Shown: piece by piece, positions 8,893 to 18,099 of the stretch | How positions within the stretch are numbered: position 1 is the first letter of the stretch | How the letters are laid out: each line of letters starts with the position of its first letter | NCBI GenBank assembly: GCA_905480395.1 | Contig: CAJQQE010000014.1 | Span: 62,001 to 126,000 of the forward strand | DNA from: an uncultured Phycisphaerales bacterium | GTDB lineage: Bacteria > Planctomycetota > Phycisphaerae > Phycisphaerales > SM1A02 | Length of the DNA stretch: 64,000 bases | Direction: 5' to 3' | Position numbers and translations under genes: made by a program | The notes under the pieces: model-generated | The model's database searches: none | What the model was told of the DNA's origin: nothing | What the model saw: only the letters and a program-made list of their open reading frames with translations

Positions 8893-10001
8893 CGCGATTC
8901 CTCCGCGTCGGTGACGATCTGAGGCTGACTGGTGCCGGTATAAGGTCCAAACTTCTCCACGTAGACGTCGGTATGCAACTCGGAAGGATCCGGCTCGGGG
9001 GAATTCTCCGCCCAAGTGATGGCCTCGCGAACTGCAATCTTCTGATCTTTATTCAACGCCTTGAAACCGTCTTCATCAATCAGTCCGCCTTCGATCATGG
9101 CGTCGCGAAGTCGAGTGATTGGATCACCGGTCTCCCAGTGCTGCTCTTCGTCGCGTGTTCGATACTTGCGTGGGTCAGACATCGAGTGGCCCTTGAAACG
9201 ATAGGTCCGCAGATCGACCATCGCCGGCCTGCTCTCGGCCCGAGCGATGTCGGCGACCTTCTTCATTTCTTCGTACACATTGACAACGTCCATGCCGTCG
9301 ATCTCGTAACCAGTGAGGCCACATCCTTCGCCCTTGGCAATAATGCGATGCGACATCGACGTTCCACGTTCGATCGAAGTGCCCATCGAGTAGCCGTTGT
9401 TCTCGACCACGAAGATCACCGGGATGTCGAAGAGACTCGCGAGATTCATCGCCTCGTAGAAACCACCCTGATTGAGCGCTCCATCACCGAGGAAGCAAAG
9501 CGTGACGTGCTTGTTCACGCCACCGTCGATGACTTCATCCTGATACTTCTTCGCGAAGGCCAGACCGGTTCCGAGTGGGGTTTGAGCACCGACGATTCCA
9601 TGTCCACCGAAGAAATTATTCGGCTTGTCGAACATGTGCATCGACCCGCCCTTGCCCTTCGCACAGCCCCCGATCCGACCGAACATTTCAGCCATGCAAT
9701 ACTTGGGGTCCATGCCGCGAGCGAGGGCGTGCCCATGATCGCGGTAGGCGGTGACGACCGGATCGGCATGTTGCACCGCCGCGATACAACCGACCGCGAC
9801 CGCTTCCTGGCCAATATAGATGTGGCAGAAGCCACCGATCTTCTTGTCCTGGTAGGCCTGCATGGTTCGAACTTCGAACTCGCGGATCAGCAACATCTGC
9901 CGCAGCCACTCATGGAGTTGCTTCGGCGTCGCAGACGTTCTTTCGGCCAGCGGCTGTCCGCCACTGGTGACGGGTGGAGCGGGGTCGGTCACGGAGGACA
10001 T
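8889..10001 (-). CDS. pdhA: Pyruvate dehydrogenase E1 component, alpha subunit
   Basis: 370 residues; carries the thiamine-diphosphate motif GDGALNQGGFYEAMN...ENNGYSMGT (GDG-x~27-NN) and RIGGCAKGKGGSMHMFD, which is typical of E1alpha. The start at 10001 is supported by GGAG 7 nt upstream on the minus strand; the frame open to 10031 is ignored. First gene of the operon, transcribed with E1beta and E2 for acetyl-CoA supply. A branched-chain 2-oxoacid E1 is the alternative, but the E1 alpha sequence and the short lipoyl E2 fit pyruvate better. Confidence 0.92.
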   Translation of the reverse strand: MSSVTDPAPPVTSGGQPLAERTSATPKQLHEWLRQMLLIREFEVRTMQAYQDKKIGGFCHIYIGQEAVAVGCIAAVQHADPVVTAYRDHGHALARGMDPKYCMAEMFGRIGGCAKGKGGSMHMFDKPNNFFGGHGIVGAQTPLGTGLAFAKKYQDEVIDGGVNKHVTLCFLGDGALNQGGFYEAMNLASLFDIPVIFVVENNGYSMGTSIERGTSMSHRIIAKGEGCGLTGYEIDGMDVVNVYEEMKKVADIARAESRPAMVDLRTYRFKGHSMSDPRKYRTRDEEQHWETGDPITRLRDAMIEGGLIDEDGFKALNKDQKIAVREAITWAENSPEPDPSELHTDVYVEKFGPYTGTSQPQIVTDAEESR

Positions 10002-10182
10002 CCAATATCTCCGGCACGGAGCAGGTAACAAGCAGCGAAGCCCACAGGACTCCGCGAATCCCTGATTATGGCGGACTCAGACGCCCCCGGCAACTAGAAG
10101 ACAAAACAACGTCCATTCACCAACGCTCGAAGAGCGCTCTCAATGGCACCGATCGCGAGAGAAAACACCGTGTTCGAAGGGC

Positions 10183-10205
10183 TTGACCAGCTCAAACTGG
10201 TCGAA
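10183..10205. other. Short inverted repeat after the S41 protease gene
   Basis: GACCAG-ctcaaa-CTGGTC is a clean 6-bp stem about 20 bp past the stop of the minus-strand protease gene. A T-rich patch follows only after another ~25 nt, so it is at best a weak terminator. Confidence 0.3.
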
Positions 10206-10225
10206 TGCGGGCTTTCCCCCGCGAA

Positions 10226-12493
10226 TCACCCCGCCACGCGGCCATCTTCTTTGGCTTCTTCAAGCAGTCTGGCCCGGAGAATCAAGAGGCCCATTTCAAG
10301 CTGCGCATCGACCCCATCTTCAATCAACTGGGAAGGATTGGGTCGACTCTCGGGGTCTCGGTCGAGATCCCAGTCTGCGATGAGGTCCGCCTCCCGGCGA
10401 ATCTCGTAAGCCTTTTGGTTCTGCTCCGGCGTCATCGAGACATCAATGTCCGGATTCACGCCCCAGTCATCGTCACCCGGCGTCTTGTGAACCAGTCGCC
10501 CACGCGTCTCACCCGGAAGGGCCGGCAAGGCGTAGTACTGCGTGGTCAACTTCAAAGCGGCGGTTCCGGTTTGATCAGAGACATCGTGAAGTGACTGAAC
10601 ACTCCCTTTTCCAAACGTTCGTTCCCCGACCACCACGGCCGCACCATGAACATCGAGGCAACCTGAGACGATCTCGCTCGCGCTCGCGGACCCCTGATTC
10701 ACCAGAACGACCAGCGGAAGATCCTTGAGGAAGGCCATCTGAGGCGTCGCCGGACGACTCCAGACCTTGATCCCGTCTCGGTCTTCGCAACTGACGATTT
10801 CCCCCGAATCAACGAACAGGTTTGAAAAACGAATGGCGCTGTCGAGGAGTCCACCAGGGTTGAATCGGAGATCGAGCACGAGGCCGCGCAACGGTCGCTC
10901 CGCCCGCATCTCGTCGACCGCCACCAGAAAATCAGTAAAGCTTTCGTCATTGAATGACGTCAGTCGGATGTAACCAATCCCCGCGTCGGGATCGATGTAC
11001 CAGTCCCACGACGGGGTCCCATCGTCGGCGAGCGACTCTTTGTACCAGCCGTTGACCGAACGGATCTTGATCCGATCCCGGACCAATGGCACCTCGATCG
11101 GTTCGTCGACTTCGTCGCGGCGGATGGTGAGCATGACTTCTTCGCCCTTGGGCCCGGTGATTTCATCGACCGCTCGCGTCAGACTCCAACCGGTGGTCGG
11201 AATACCGTTCACGGCGATGATCCGATCGTTCTCCTCGACCCCGCCGCGCGACGCCGGTGAACCTTCCAATGGGTTCACAATCATGATCTCACGCTTGTCG
11301 TCGTGTCGGATCATCACACCGACTCCCACGAAGTCACCCTGCACCTGCTGCTGGAATCGCCGAAGTTGCGCGGGCCAGATCACCTGGGTGTACTGATCCT
11401 CGTAAACATCCTCGAGGCGGTAGGTGGCCCCTTCCGCGAACTCTCGGAGGATGATTTCCACGGGGATGTCGATGGTCTCTCGATTCCCTTCGATCAGCGC
11501 CCGCATGATCTGGTGATACTCCTGCCGCGAGACTTCGCCAGCAGGCTTCTCTTCAAGACGGGTTCGCTCCCCACTCACCAGTTGACGCCACGCCTTAATC
11601 TTCGCCGGGTCGGCGAGGCCCTCGAAATTTTCGACCAGTTGATCGGTGGTGGAAAAAATATCGACCGCCTCCAACCCACCCTCGAGCAGTGGCTTCCAAC
11701 CGCAATTCGAAACGTGTTCACTTGCCGCCGTTCGGAGCGACGCTCGGACCATACGTTCGGAGATGCCGTTGAGCGCCTCCTTCCAGTCTTCGGCGAAGGC
11801 TTCGTTGAATTCAGGGAATTCGGTCTCGGGTTCAAGCCTCGCCATGTTGCGGGCTCGAAGTTCATAGAGCGCCCGGGGCGCATATCGAGCCAGCAAGCCG
11901 ATGCGGCGATTGACTTCTTCGAGTTGTTCGTCGTACGACGCGTGAATCACTTTTCGCGCCGTATCCTCGTGCAAGGTTCGCAGCCGGAACAGGATTTCCT
12001 GCACCTGCAGCCAGTCGCCTTCGGCGCGGGCGGCGGTCTCGACCGCTTCTGCCTCGGCGATCAATGACTTGATCCGTTCCTGGTCGAGCACCGCATCCCA
12101 GTCGTCGGAAAGCGTCTGCAGACGGACCGCTGCCGTCAAAGCGCCGGTGATGTCGGCGGCATCGAGTTTCTCTTCGAGCTCGCCGATCGCTTTTTGGCGT
12201 CCCGCATCTCGATCGTCGACGGACTTGGCATCGTGACTGTCGCGAGCAACCAGGGCCGCCTTGAGCGTCGCGATCGACTCCGGGTCCGCGTCGGTGGGAA
12301 TCGACGCCAGATGAGCCTCAACGAGTTCATCGTCGCCAGCGACGGCCGCTTTCCAGAGATCCGCCCGCCACGCTTCAACCTCACCGGGAATGACCGGGTC
12401 ATCCTGCACCGACGTCGCGGTGCTCAGGATTCCGAGGGTCGCGATGGCGCCCACGAGGAGAAAACGGCCGGTGGCTGGGTGTCGGTCGAACAT
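10226..12493 (-). CDS. Carboxy-terminal processing protease, S41 family, with PDZ domain
   Basis: Periplasmic serine protease of the CtpA/Prc type. From the ATG at 12493 the protein is 755 residues, longer than CtpA (~430). There is an N-terminal hydrophobic anchor (FLLVGAIATLGILSTA), a long helical N-terminal region (about 40-340), a PDZ domain (GVGVMIRHDDKREIMI...GSPASRGGVEENDRIIAVNG) and the S41 core. The Ser-Lys dyad is visible: serine in NQGSASASEIVSG and lysine in RTFGKGSVQ. The start has AAGGA 9 nt upstream. A single gene with no obvious partner; planctomycete genomes often have several such enlarged proteases (family knowledge). Confidence 0.9.
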   Translation of the reverse strand: MFDRHPATGRFLLVGAIATLGILSTATSVQDDPVIPGEVEAWRADLWKAAVAGDDELVEAHLASIPTDADPESIATLKAALVARDSHDAKSVDDRDAGRQKAIGELEEKLDAADITGALTAAVRLQTLSDDWDAVLDQERIKSLIAEAEAVETAARAEGDWLQVQEILFRLRTLHEDTARKVIHASYDEQLEEVNRRIGLLARYAPRALYELRARNMARLEPETEFPEFNEAFAEDWKEALNGISERMVRASLRTAASEHVSNCGWKPLLEGGLEAVDIFSTTDQLVENFEGLADPAKIKAWRQLVSGERTRLEEKPAGEVSRQEYHQIMRALIEGNRETIDIPVEIILREFAEGATYRLEDVYEDQYTQVIWPAQLRRFQQQVQGDFVGVGVMIRHDDKREIMIVNPLEGSPASRGGVEENDRIIAVNGIPTTGWSLTRAVDEITGPKGEEVMLTIRRDEVDEPIEVPLVRDRIKIRSVNGWYKESLADDGTPSWDWYIDPDAGIGYIRLTSFNDESFTDFLVAVDEMRAERPLRGLVLDLRFNPGGLLDSAIRFSNLFVDSGEIVSCEDRDGIKVWSRPATPQMAFLKDLPLVVLVNQGSASASEIVSGCLDVHGAAVVVGERTFGKGSVQSLHDVSDQTGTAALKLTTQYYALPALPGETRGRLVHKTPGDDDWGVNPDIDVSMTPEQNQKAYEIRREADLIADWDLDRDPESRPNPSQLIEDGVDAQLEMGLLILRARLLEEAKEDGRVAG

Positions 12494-12880
12494 GTCGATA
12501 AATTTCCTTGGGTGCCAGCTCCGGAAGGTTCCGGAGACCGGCCGATCTAAACTAAACCCGCCGGCCCATTCAAGGCCAAGCGTGGGAACACGCCGCAACG
12601 GGTGCTTGATTATTCGCGAGCCTCCGTCACCGACGGAACCGCCTCCATCCTCTCCGAGCGTCCGAACGAGTCGGAGTTCTTTGGAGTCCCGCCCCTGCGG
12701 CCTCCAACCTCATCACTCGCCGCCCCTGTGGGGTACATCGAGCATCGATCCCCCTCAACTCCACTTCCGTAGTCGTCGAGCGATCTTTCATACCCTACCG
12801 GCTGCCGAAAGTTCGGATTCGCCGCCTCAGAAGATCTCTTATCAGACCAAATTCTGTACCTGCCGTCGAAAGGGTCGACT
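12494..12880. other. Intergenic region, divergent promoters
   Basis: About 390 bp between the divergently read protease and zinc-ribbon genes. It contains a TCCGTC/GACGGA inverted repeat near 12625 but no gene, T-tract terminator or RNA that I can support. Confidence 0.35.
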
Positions 12881-13789
12881 TTGATCAGGCCACGATCAAA
12901 CCATCCCGAACCAAGGAGTTTGCTTCCCATCCCCTGCGAAGGGTGTGGTTACGACCTTCGTGGCTCAACGACCTTCGAGCGATGTCCCGAGTGCGGGGCG
13001 AAGATCAGGGCCCGGTCCTCGAGTGCGCTGGCGGGCCAACGAATTGATGCCGTGCATCAGTCCGGCCTAACCCAACTCGCCGCATCTCAGATGGGTTCGT
13101 TCGTACCCCTCGCGGGATTCCTGCTGATCCAGTTTATTGGCCCCATTCTGGCGATTCTCACCGCCTTCGGTCCTCTGTATCGCCTTCTGGCCCTACAGCT
13201 CCGCTACCGAACCTCGACCATACGGCGGTTCGAACCCTCGGGCTTCGGAACCTCGCTCCTCACGCTTGCCTGGTTGGAGTCATTGGCAGCGCTGGCGGTG
13301 GTGGCCACCCTCCTCGGCGTGATTCCCGCGGCGGCCTGGCCATGGACCACGCTGGTGTACACGATGGCGGCCATGCTCTCGGTGACGACCACCAACTTCT
13401 TCGTCGCCCGAGCCACCGCCGACTGGGGATCGACCATCGCCCCAAAAGTGTTCTTCTTTGGGGGCATGGCCGCCCTGCTCGCCGGAGCGATTGCGATTGG
13501 AGGCCGATTGAGCCTGGCGTTGGTGACGAATCAATCGGCGGCGGCCATTGGTTTTATCGTGGCACTGGTCCTCGCCGGCATCCTCGCGGCCATCGCGGTC
13601 GCGATCGCTCGGGACGGCATCGCCCGCGTCGAATCCGTTCTCGGCAACGAATTGTTGGAATCAGAACGCATCCCAACAGACCATGCGGGTTCTTCGATCC
13701 GCGTGTCCGCACCGGCACATCCCGCTGACCTGGCCCCCTTACCGCTGGAGCCTGAACGCCCACCGATTCGACGATCAGATCCCGCGTGA
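12881..13789 (+). CDS. Zinc-ribbon membrane protein, function unknown
   Basis: 302 residues. Residues 18-42 form a zinc ribbon, CEGCGYDLRG...CPECGAKI (CxxC...CxxC), a signature of planctomycete membrane proteins. Five hydrophobic segments follow (about 65-90, 120-145, 150-170, 185-205, 215-240), then a Pro-rich tail. The start is a TTG without a good ribosome site, so the true N-terminus is uncertain. The last 15 bp overlap the end of convergent trpE. Confidence 0.6.
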   Translation: MIRPRSNHPEPRSLLPIPCEGCGYDLRGSTTFERCPECGAKIRARSSSALAGQRIDAVHQSGLTQLAASQMGSFVPLAGFLLIQFIGPILAILTAFGPLYRLLALQLRYRTSTIRRFEPSGFGTSLLTLAWLESLAALAVVATLLGVIPAAAWPWTTLVYTMAAMLSVTTTNFFVARATADWGSTIAPKVFFFGGMAALLAGAIAIGGRLSLALVTNQSAAAIGFIVALVLAGILAAIAVAIARDGIARVESVLGNELLESERIPTDHAGSSIRVSAPAHPADLAPLPLEPERPPIRRSDPA

Positions 13790-15394
13790 TCCAACTGACG
13801 CCGGCGGACCAAACGCGGATTCTGCCAGATCGATCGCCCGGCCCAACGCCGCAGCCTTAGCGACCGTTTCCTTCCACTCCGCCGCCGGTGAGGAATCCAG
13901 CACGATGCCCGCGCCGGCCTGAAGGTGGACGTCCCAAGGGGCCGCCCCATTCCCGGTCGGGACGACCATCGTCCTCAACGCAATCGCCACATCGAGATTG
14001 CCCGCCAGATCGATTGCGCCGATGCCTCCGGCGTACGGGCCACGTCGGACTGGTTCAAGCTCGTCAATGATCTGCATCGCCCGAATCTTCGGTGCCCCAC
14101 TCACCGTCCCGACCGGCAAGGTTGCGCGAAGCGCGTCGAGCGCGTCAATGCCTGGCCGGAGGCGGCCGCTGATCATTGATCCAATGTGCATCACGTGGCT
14201 GTAACGCTCGACCTCCATGATCTGTTCCAGCTCGATCGAACCGGGTTCACAGACTCGGCCGAGATCGTTTCGCCCGAGATCAACGAGCATGACGTGTTCA
14301 GCACGTTCCTTCTGGTCAGCAAGGAGTTCGGTTGCGAGCGCTGAGTCCTCTTCCTCATTCCGTCCACGCCGCCGAGTCCCCGCCAACGGCCGGTTGATCA
14401 CGCGATCATCGCGGACCTGACAGAGGATTTCGGGGCTTGCCGCCACCAGCATGCATCCGCGAGCCTGCAGATAGATCTGATAGGGCGAGGGGTTCACGAT
14501 CCGAAGCGCTCGGTACAAGTCGAACGGATCGGCATGAGTGGAACGCTCAAACCGCTGACTCAATACGACCTGAAAAGCATCACCGTCGGCGATGTATGCC
14601 TGCGTCTTCTCCACCGCCGACTCAAAATCCGCGCGACTCATCGTGGACGCCGTCGGCAGACCTGGCGCTGCGTTCAGGTCAAGTTCGACCCGTCCGGGTA
14701 AAAGATGGACGGCGTCATCGACGACCGTGCTCACCAGCTCATCCGCGGCGACGATGGCGGCCGCTTCCGCCGCCGATTCATCGGCATGATCAGCAAAGGC
14801 CTCGGTGGCGACCACGTGCACGGTCTTGCCGACATGATCAAAAACGAGGACTCGTCCGTAAAGCCCCATGTGCAGGTCAGGAAGGCCTCGATCATCGGAA
14901 GGGGCCGAGGCGAAGGCGAGTTTTTCGGGTTCTGCCCAACGGGCAGTGTCGTACCCCGCGAACCCAACGAATCCGGCACGGAAGGTATCGGGGGGCGTCA
15001 CCGCACCGACCTGTCGAATCGGGGCCCATGACGCGGCCAACCCCCGAAGAAGATCGAAGGGGTCCCGGTCCTCGACGACGACTGATTCGTCCCCGTTGGG
15101 TCGGTGATGAAGAATTTCCAGCTCATCTCCCCGGGCGATCACCTCCAACCGCGGCCGGATGCCAACCATGGAGAATCGCGAAACCCCACCCCCCTGTTCA
15201 ACCGACTCGAAGAGGAAACTTGGTGCGGTTCGGTCGTCTGGTGCCACAAGTCGTCGATAGGCGAGCACAGGGGTCAGTTGATCGGCAAAGATTCGTCGAA
15301 TGACCTGAATGGCCCGAGGCCGTTCTGTGGTGGTATCCGAACTGTGGCGGTCGGGATCGAACAAGAGCGATGCCTCCATGACGGGCAGAAACAC
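13775..15394 (-). CDS. trpE: Anthranilate synthase component I
   Basis: Chorismate-utilising enzyme for the first committed step to tryptophan. 539 residues. The N-terminal regulatory part has PSFLFESVEQGGGVSRFSMVG (equivalent of the LLES tryptophan-binding site). The C-terminal chorismate domain shows RPLAGTRRRGRNEEED, LVDLGRNDLGRV and GTVSGAPKIRAM. Starts GTG at 15394; an ATG at 15379 is the alternative. A TAGACT box lies at 15418-15413. trpG is not adjacent. It could be aminodeoxychorismate synthase, but the length and regulatory domain favour TrpE. Confidence 0.9.
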   Translation of the reverse strand: MFLPVMEASLLFDPDRHSSDTTTERPRAIQVIRRIFADQLTPVLAYRRLVAPDDRTAPSFLFESVEQGGGVSRFSMVGIRPRLEVIARGDELEILHHRPNGDESVVVEDRDPFDLLRGLAASWAPIRQVGAVTPPDTFRAGFVGFAGYDTARWAEPEKLAFASAPSDDRGLPDLHMGLYGRVLVFDHVGKTVHVVATEAFADHADESAAEAAAIVAADELVSTVVDDAVHLLPGRVELDLNAAPGLPTASTMSRADFESAVEKTQAYIADGDAFQVVLSQRFERSTHADPFDLYRALRIVNPSPYQIYLQARGCMLVAASPEILCQVRDDRVINRPLAGTRRRGRNEEEDSALATELLADQKERAEHVMLVDLGRNDLGRVCEPGSIELEQIMEVERYSHVMHIGSMISGRLRPGIDALDALRATLPVGTVSGAPKIRAMQIIDELEPVRRGPYAGGIGAIDLAGNLDVAIALRTMVVPTGNGAAPWDVHLQAGAGIVLDSSPAAEWKETVAKAAALGRAIDLAESAFGPPASVGSRGI

Positions 15395-15462
15395 GAACGT
15401 GGCCTGTCCCGAGTCTATCGGTCGATCCCATCCCGTCGCGTCGGAAGTCCTCCCGAGCGTGC

Positions 15463-15468
15463 TACTAT
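15463..15468 (+). promoter_or_regulatory. Putative extended -10 box of the ABC ATPase gene
   Basis: TGcTACTAT ends 6 nt before the GTG start codon, predicting a leaderless transcript. No Shine-Dalgarno motif can fit between box and start. Confidence 0.5.
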
Positions 15469-15474
15469 CGAAGC

Positions 15475-16230
15475 GTGACTTCCTCTAACCCCAATCTGAC
15501 GGCACCTTCACTGGACTCCAACGAGCAGCCCCCAACGGCGATCCTCCGAGGCCTCAAGAAGCACTACTTCAAGCCAGACGGGTCGATTCTGGTCGAAGCC
15601 CTGCGAGGCATCGATCTGGTGATCCCTTCGGGCCAGTACTGCGCCATCATGGGCGCGAGCGGAAGCGGCAAGAGCACCCTCATGAATCTGCTGGGCTGTC
15701 TCGACCGACCGACCGACGGCCAATATCTGCTCGATGGCATCGACGTGTCTGGTCTTGACGACACGGCACTGAGTCGGGCCCGAGGCAGCCGCATTGGATT
15801 CGTTTTCCAAGCCTTCAATCTGATCAGCGAACTGACCATCGTGGAAAATGTCGAAGTTCCACTTTTCTATCAAGGCCTTCCCCGCGCCCAACGCCATGCT
15901 CGCGCGGTGGCCCGACTCGAAATGGTTGGCTTGGCCGACCGACTCACCCATCGGCCCAACGAGCTCTCGGGAGGCCAGCAGCAGCGGGTTGCGATCGCGC
16001 GATCACTGGTGACCAACCCTGCCATTCTGATGGCGGATGAACCAACGGGAAATCTCGACACCGCCACCGGCGATGCGATCCTGGACATCTTCGATCAGCT
16101 GCACGCCGAGGGGCTCACCATCATCATGGTGACGCACGACCCCAAAGTGGCCGATCGTTGCCAAAGAATTGTCGTGCTTGAGGACGGCAATCTGGCTTCG
16201 GATGAGTTGATAACAAAGGGCGCCTCCTGA
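15475..16230 (+). CDS. ABC transporter ATP-binding protein, LolD/MacB type
   Basis: 251-residue nucleotide-binding subunit. Walker [10 protein letters not shown] (about residue 60), Q-loop [10 protein letters not shown], signature LSGGQQQR, Walker [13 protein letters not shown] and H-loop VTHD are all intact. The NLIxxLTVxENV pattern with DEPTGNLD is typical of the LolD/MacB/FtsE class, which works with lipoprotein-extraction or MacB-like permeases. No permease gene is adjacent: the next gene is ruvC, about 100 bp on. GTG start without ribosome-binding site; see the -10 box. Substrate not assignable. Confidence 0.85.
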   Translation: MTSSNPNLTAPSLDSNEQPPTAILRGLKKHYFKPDGSILVEALRGIDLVIPSGQYCAIMGASGSGKSTLMNLLGCLDRPTDGQYLLDGIDVSGLDDTALSRARGSRIGFVFQAFNLISELTIVENVEVPLFYQGLPRAQRHARAVARLEMVGLADRLTHRPNELSGGQQQRVAIARSLVTNPAILMADEPTGNLDTATGDAILDIFDQLHAEGLTIIMVTHDPKVADRCQRIVVLEDGNLASDELITKGAS

Positions 16231-16327
16231 CCGCGCTCGACGCGTCTTGATCCTCAGCCCAAATCGGCTTCGAGCCGATGAACCCAAAGCAGGAACCCAG
16301 ACGACCTCGCCAGATCGGAGTCCCCGC

Positions 16328-16843
16328 GTGCGTATCCTTGGAATCGACCCCGGACTTCGCATCACCGGTTACGGTGCCATTGACACCGTCGGTCCCAGCC
16401 TGACGGTAGTCGAGGCTGGGGTGATCCGAGTCCCCCCCGATCTTCCACTCGCCACTCGACTCCATCGACTCCATGCCGATCTGGTCTCCGTGCTTGAAGA
16501 TCTCAAGCCGGACCTGATGTCCGTCGAATCGGTGTTCTCCCATCCAGATCGCGCCGCGACCGGCGTGCGGATGGGACATGCTCGAGGCGTGATCCTGCTT
16601 GCCGCCGCCCAGCATGGCATTGAAATCGTCGAACACGCCCCCGCACAGGTGAAGAAAGCCCTGACCGGGGACGGCAGCGCCGACAAATCCCGGATGCAAG
16701 CCGCGATCGCCAGCCGTTGCGGGCTCGACGTGATTCCCGAGCCAGCCGACGTGGCCGATGCCCTCGCCATTGCGTTGTGTGCCGCACAGCGACTTGATGC
16801 GGCCGTTATTCCTCGCGAGGCGAACGCTTCAAGACGACCGTGA
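16328..16843 (+). CDS. ruvC: Holliday junction resolvase RuvC
   Basis: Endonuclease that cuts Holliday junctions with RuvAB. 171 residues from the GTG at 16328, normal size. Acidic catalytic residues are present: Asp in RILGIDPGLRITG, Glu in MSVESVF, and the C-terminal pair in ADVADALAIAL. The frame is open upstream to 16247 but those residues are not family-like. ruvA and ruvB are not adjacent. Its last 38 bp overlap the 3' end of the convergent YdjY-like gene. Confidence 0.95.
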   Translation: MRILGIDPGLRITGYGAIDTVGPSLTVVEAGVIRVPPDLPLATRLHRLHADLVSVLEDLKPDLMSVESVFSHPDRAATGVRMGHARGVILLAAAQHGIEIVEHAPAQVKKALTGDGSADKSRMQAAIASRCGLDVIPEPADVADALAIALCAAQRLDAAVIPREANASRRP

Positions 16844-17708
16844 CCGCGGTGTCGACTTCCGGAAGGACGCCGGCCCGAATCCTCCAGACCGGTGGATCGA
16901 CGCCGGACTCCGGCGATCGAACCTCTTCCACCGCGACGACCTCGTCACCAAAGGTGCTCAATCCGACCACGGTGCCGGCGTAATCTGCGGCGTAGTATTC
17001 GCCTGGTCCCATCGAAGACGGATTCGGTCGAACCAAAGAGCCCGCAAAGACCCAGACTGGCGAAACCTGTTCTCGCGCATCTTCAATTGCCTCCGCGAGT
17101 GGAAGCACGATCGGAACGTCAACCGCCAGATCCGACGCCGAGAATCGGAGTTCGATCGAGACCACCGTTCCGGTGGGTGGAATTGGAAGGCGCGTCTTCT
17201 CGTCGAAAGTTGCTGGCGTGCCAGGCTCCAGCCCCGCGAGCAACATCGCGGCATGGACCACGGATGGAATCGCATCGGTCACCACGATGGACTCGTGCTC
17301 GCGACTGCCACGACGACACACTGCCACTTCAAGCCAACCCTGATCGAGCGACACCATTCCCGGAAACTCGACCCGCCCTTGGCCGACCCATGCGGTGACG
17401 CCACCGTCGAGCTTGACGATGTTTTCCAAGGGCGGAGAAACTGAGTGTGGGTCCGCATTGGGGACCAGACTTGATGTCTGGGCATCGGGCCGTGGTTCAG
17501 CGACGAGTCGGGGTTCGATCGAGGTGGGCGGCGATTGTTCAACGACGGATGCCGGAATCTCCCGGATGACGGCCGGGTGGTCGCTTCGAGTCGTTGTTTC
17601 GGTTCGGCAACCCGCGTGGTTCGAGAACACCGCGAAGAAGAGAAGCCCACACCAAAGTGAGCGATCGCGATTGAACAGCCATCTGGCCGAAATCCGGGTC
17701 GTCTTCAA
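16806..17708 (-). CDS. YdjY-like domain lipoprotein
   Basis: About 300 residues. The conserved part (about 80-190) has VSLDQGWLEVAVCRRGSREHES, TDAIPSVVHAAMLLAGLEPG, the pattern of the planctomycete YdjY domain; function unknown. I place the start at the TTG at 17708 because GGAAGG lies about 8 nt upstream and it gives a good lipoprotein signal: basic MKTTRISAR, hydrophobic WCGLLFFAVF, and SNHAGC as lipobox. ATGs at 17771 and 17804 are in frame but would put 35-45 residues before the signal. Convergent overlap with ruvC. Confidence 0.66.
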   Translation of the reverse strand: MKTTRISARWLFNRDRSLWCGLLFFAVFSNHAGCRTETTTRSDHPAVIREIPASVVEQSPPTSIEPRLVAEPRPDAQTSSLVPNADPHSVSPPLENIVKLDGGVTAWVGQGRVEFPGMVSLDQGWLEVAVCRRGSREHESIVVTDAIPSVVHAAMLLAGLEPGTPATFDEKTRLPIPPTGTVVSIELRFSASDLAVDVPIVLPLAEAIEDAREQVSPVWVFAGSLVRPNPSSMGPGEYYAADYAGTVVGLSTFGDEVVAVEEVRSPESGVDPPVWRIRAGVLPEVDTAVTVVLKRSPREE

Positions 17709-17837
17709 AAATGAACCCTTCCAGGTCACCAGTAAAATGAGGAATCCCTCGCCAGTCGGTCTGCAAGGCATTCGGGAGCGGTTGCTTGGAACCGCCTGAA
17801 TCATGACAGGGGAACCACGACGGATCGAGTATCCGCG

Positions 17838-17879
17838 AAAAAAAGGCCCGGCTGAGGCAAGCCTCGAACCGAGCCCTTC
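17838..17879 (-). terminator. Strong intrinsic terminator upstream of the YdjY-like gene
   Basis: Minus strand: GGCTCGG-ttc-GAGGC-tt-GCCTC-agCCGGGCC followed by seven T residues. No minus-strand CDS lies immediately upstream, so it must end a non-coding transcript or act as an attenuator in the leader of the YdjY-like gene 130 bp downstream. Confidence 0.75.
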
Positions 17880-18070
17880 CGGGGGCAAAATAAACGATGT
17901 CTGCGAATCCGAATCACCGAAGAGACATCTCACGAATGCTAGCATGCATCGGTTCTTTCTCCGTCAAACCAATGCTTGAAAGCCGATTTTTCTATTTCTC
18001 AGACAGACTTATGGGCTCCAACCGTCTCCAAACCCCCCATCTTCACAGGCTGGCCGCCGAAAATCCCGAT
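17880..18070 (-). ncRNA. Candidate small RNA or leader RNA
   Basis: This gene-free stretch lies between divergent genes and ends at the strong minus-strand terminator. It can form a GATGTCT/AGACATC stem (17896-17931) and contains an almost palindromic GAATGCTAGCATGCATC next to it. No known RNA family recognised; 6S, tmRNA and SRP RNA signatures were looked for and not seen. Boundaries are guesses. A plus-strand promoter for the pterin gene may also lie here. Confidence 0.3.
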
Positions 18071-18099
18071 CTGAGTAACTAACCCGTCCCCCCTCGACG

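Noticed and set aside
8973-10028. 351-codon plus-strand ORF
   Set aside because: Antisense shadow of the pyruvate dehydrogenase E1alpha gene; its sequence resembles no family.
11303-12067. 254-codon plus-strand ORF
   Set aside because: Antisense to the S41 protease gene.
17880-18070. Possible tmRNA, SRP or 6S RNA
   Set aside because: The conserved ends and core motifs of these RNAs are missing; only a generic hairpin and terminator are seen.
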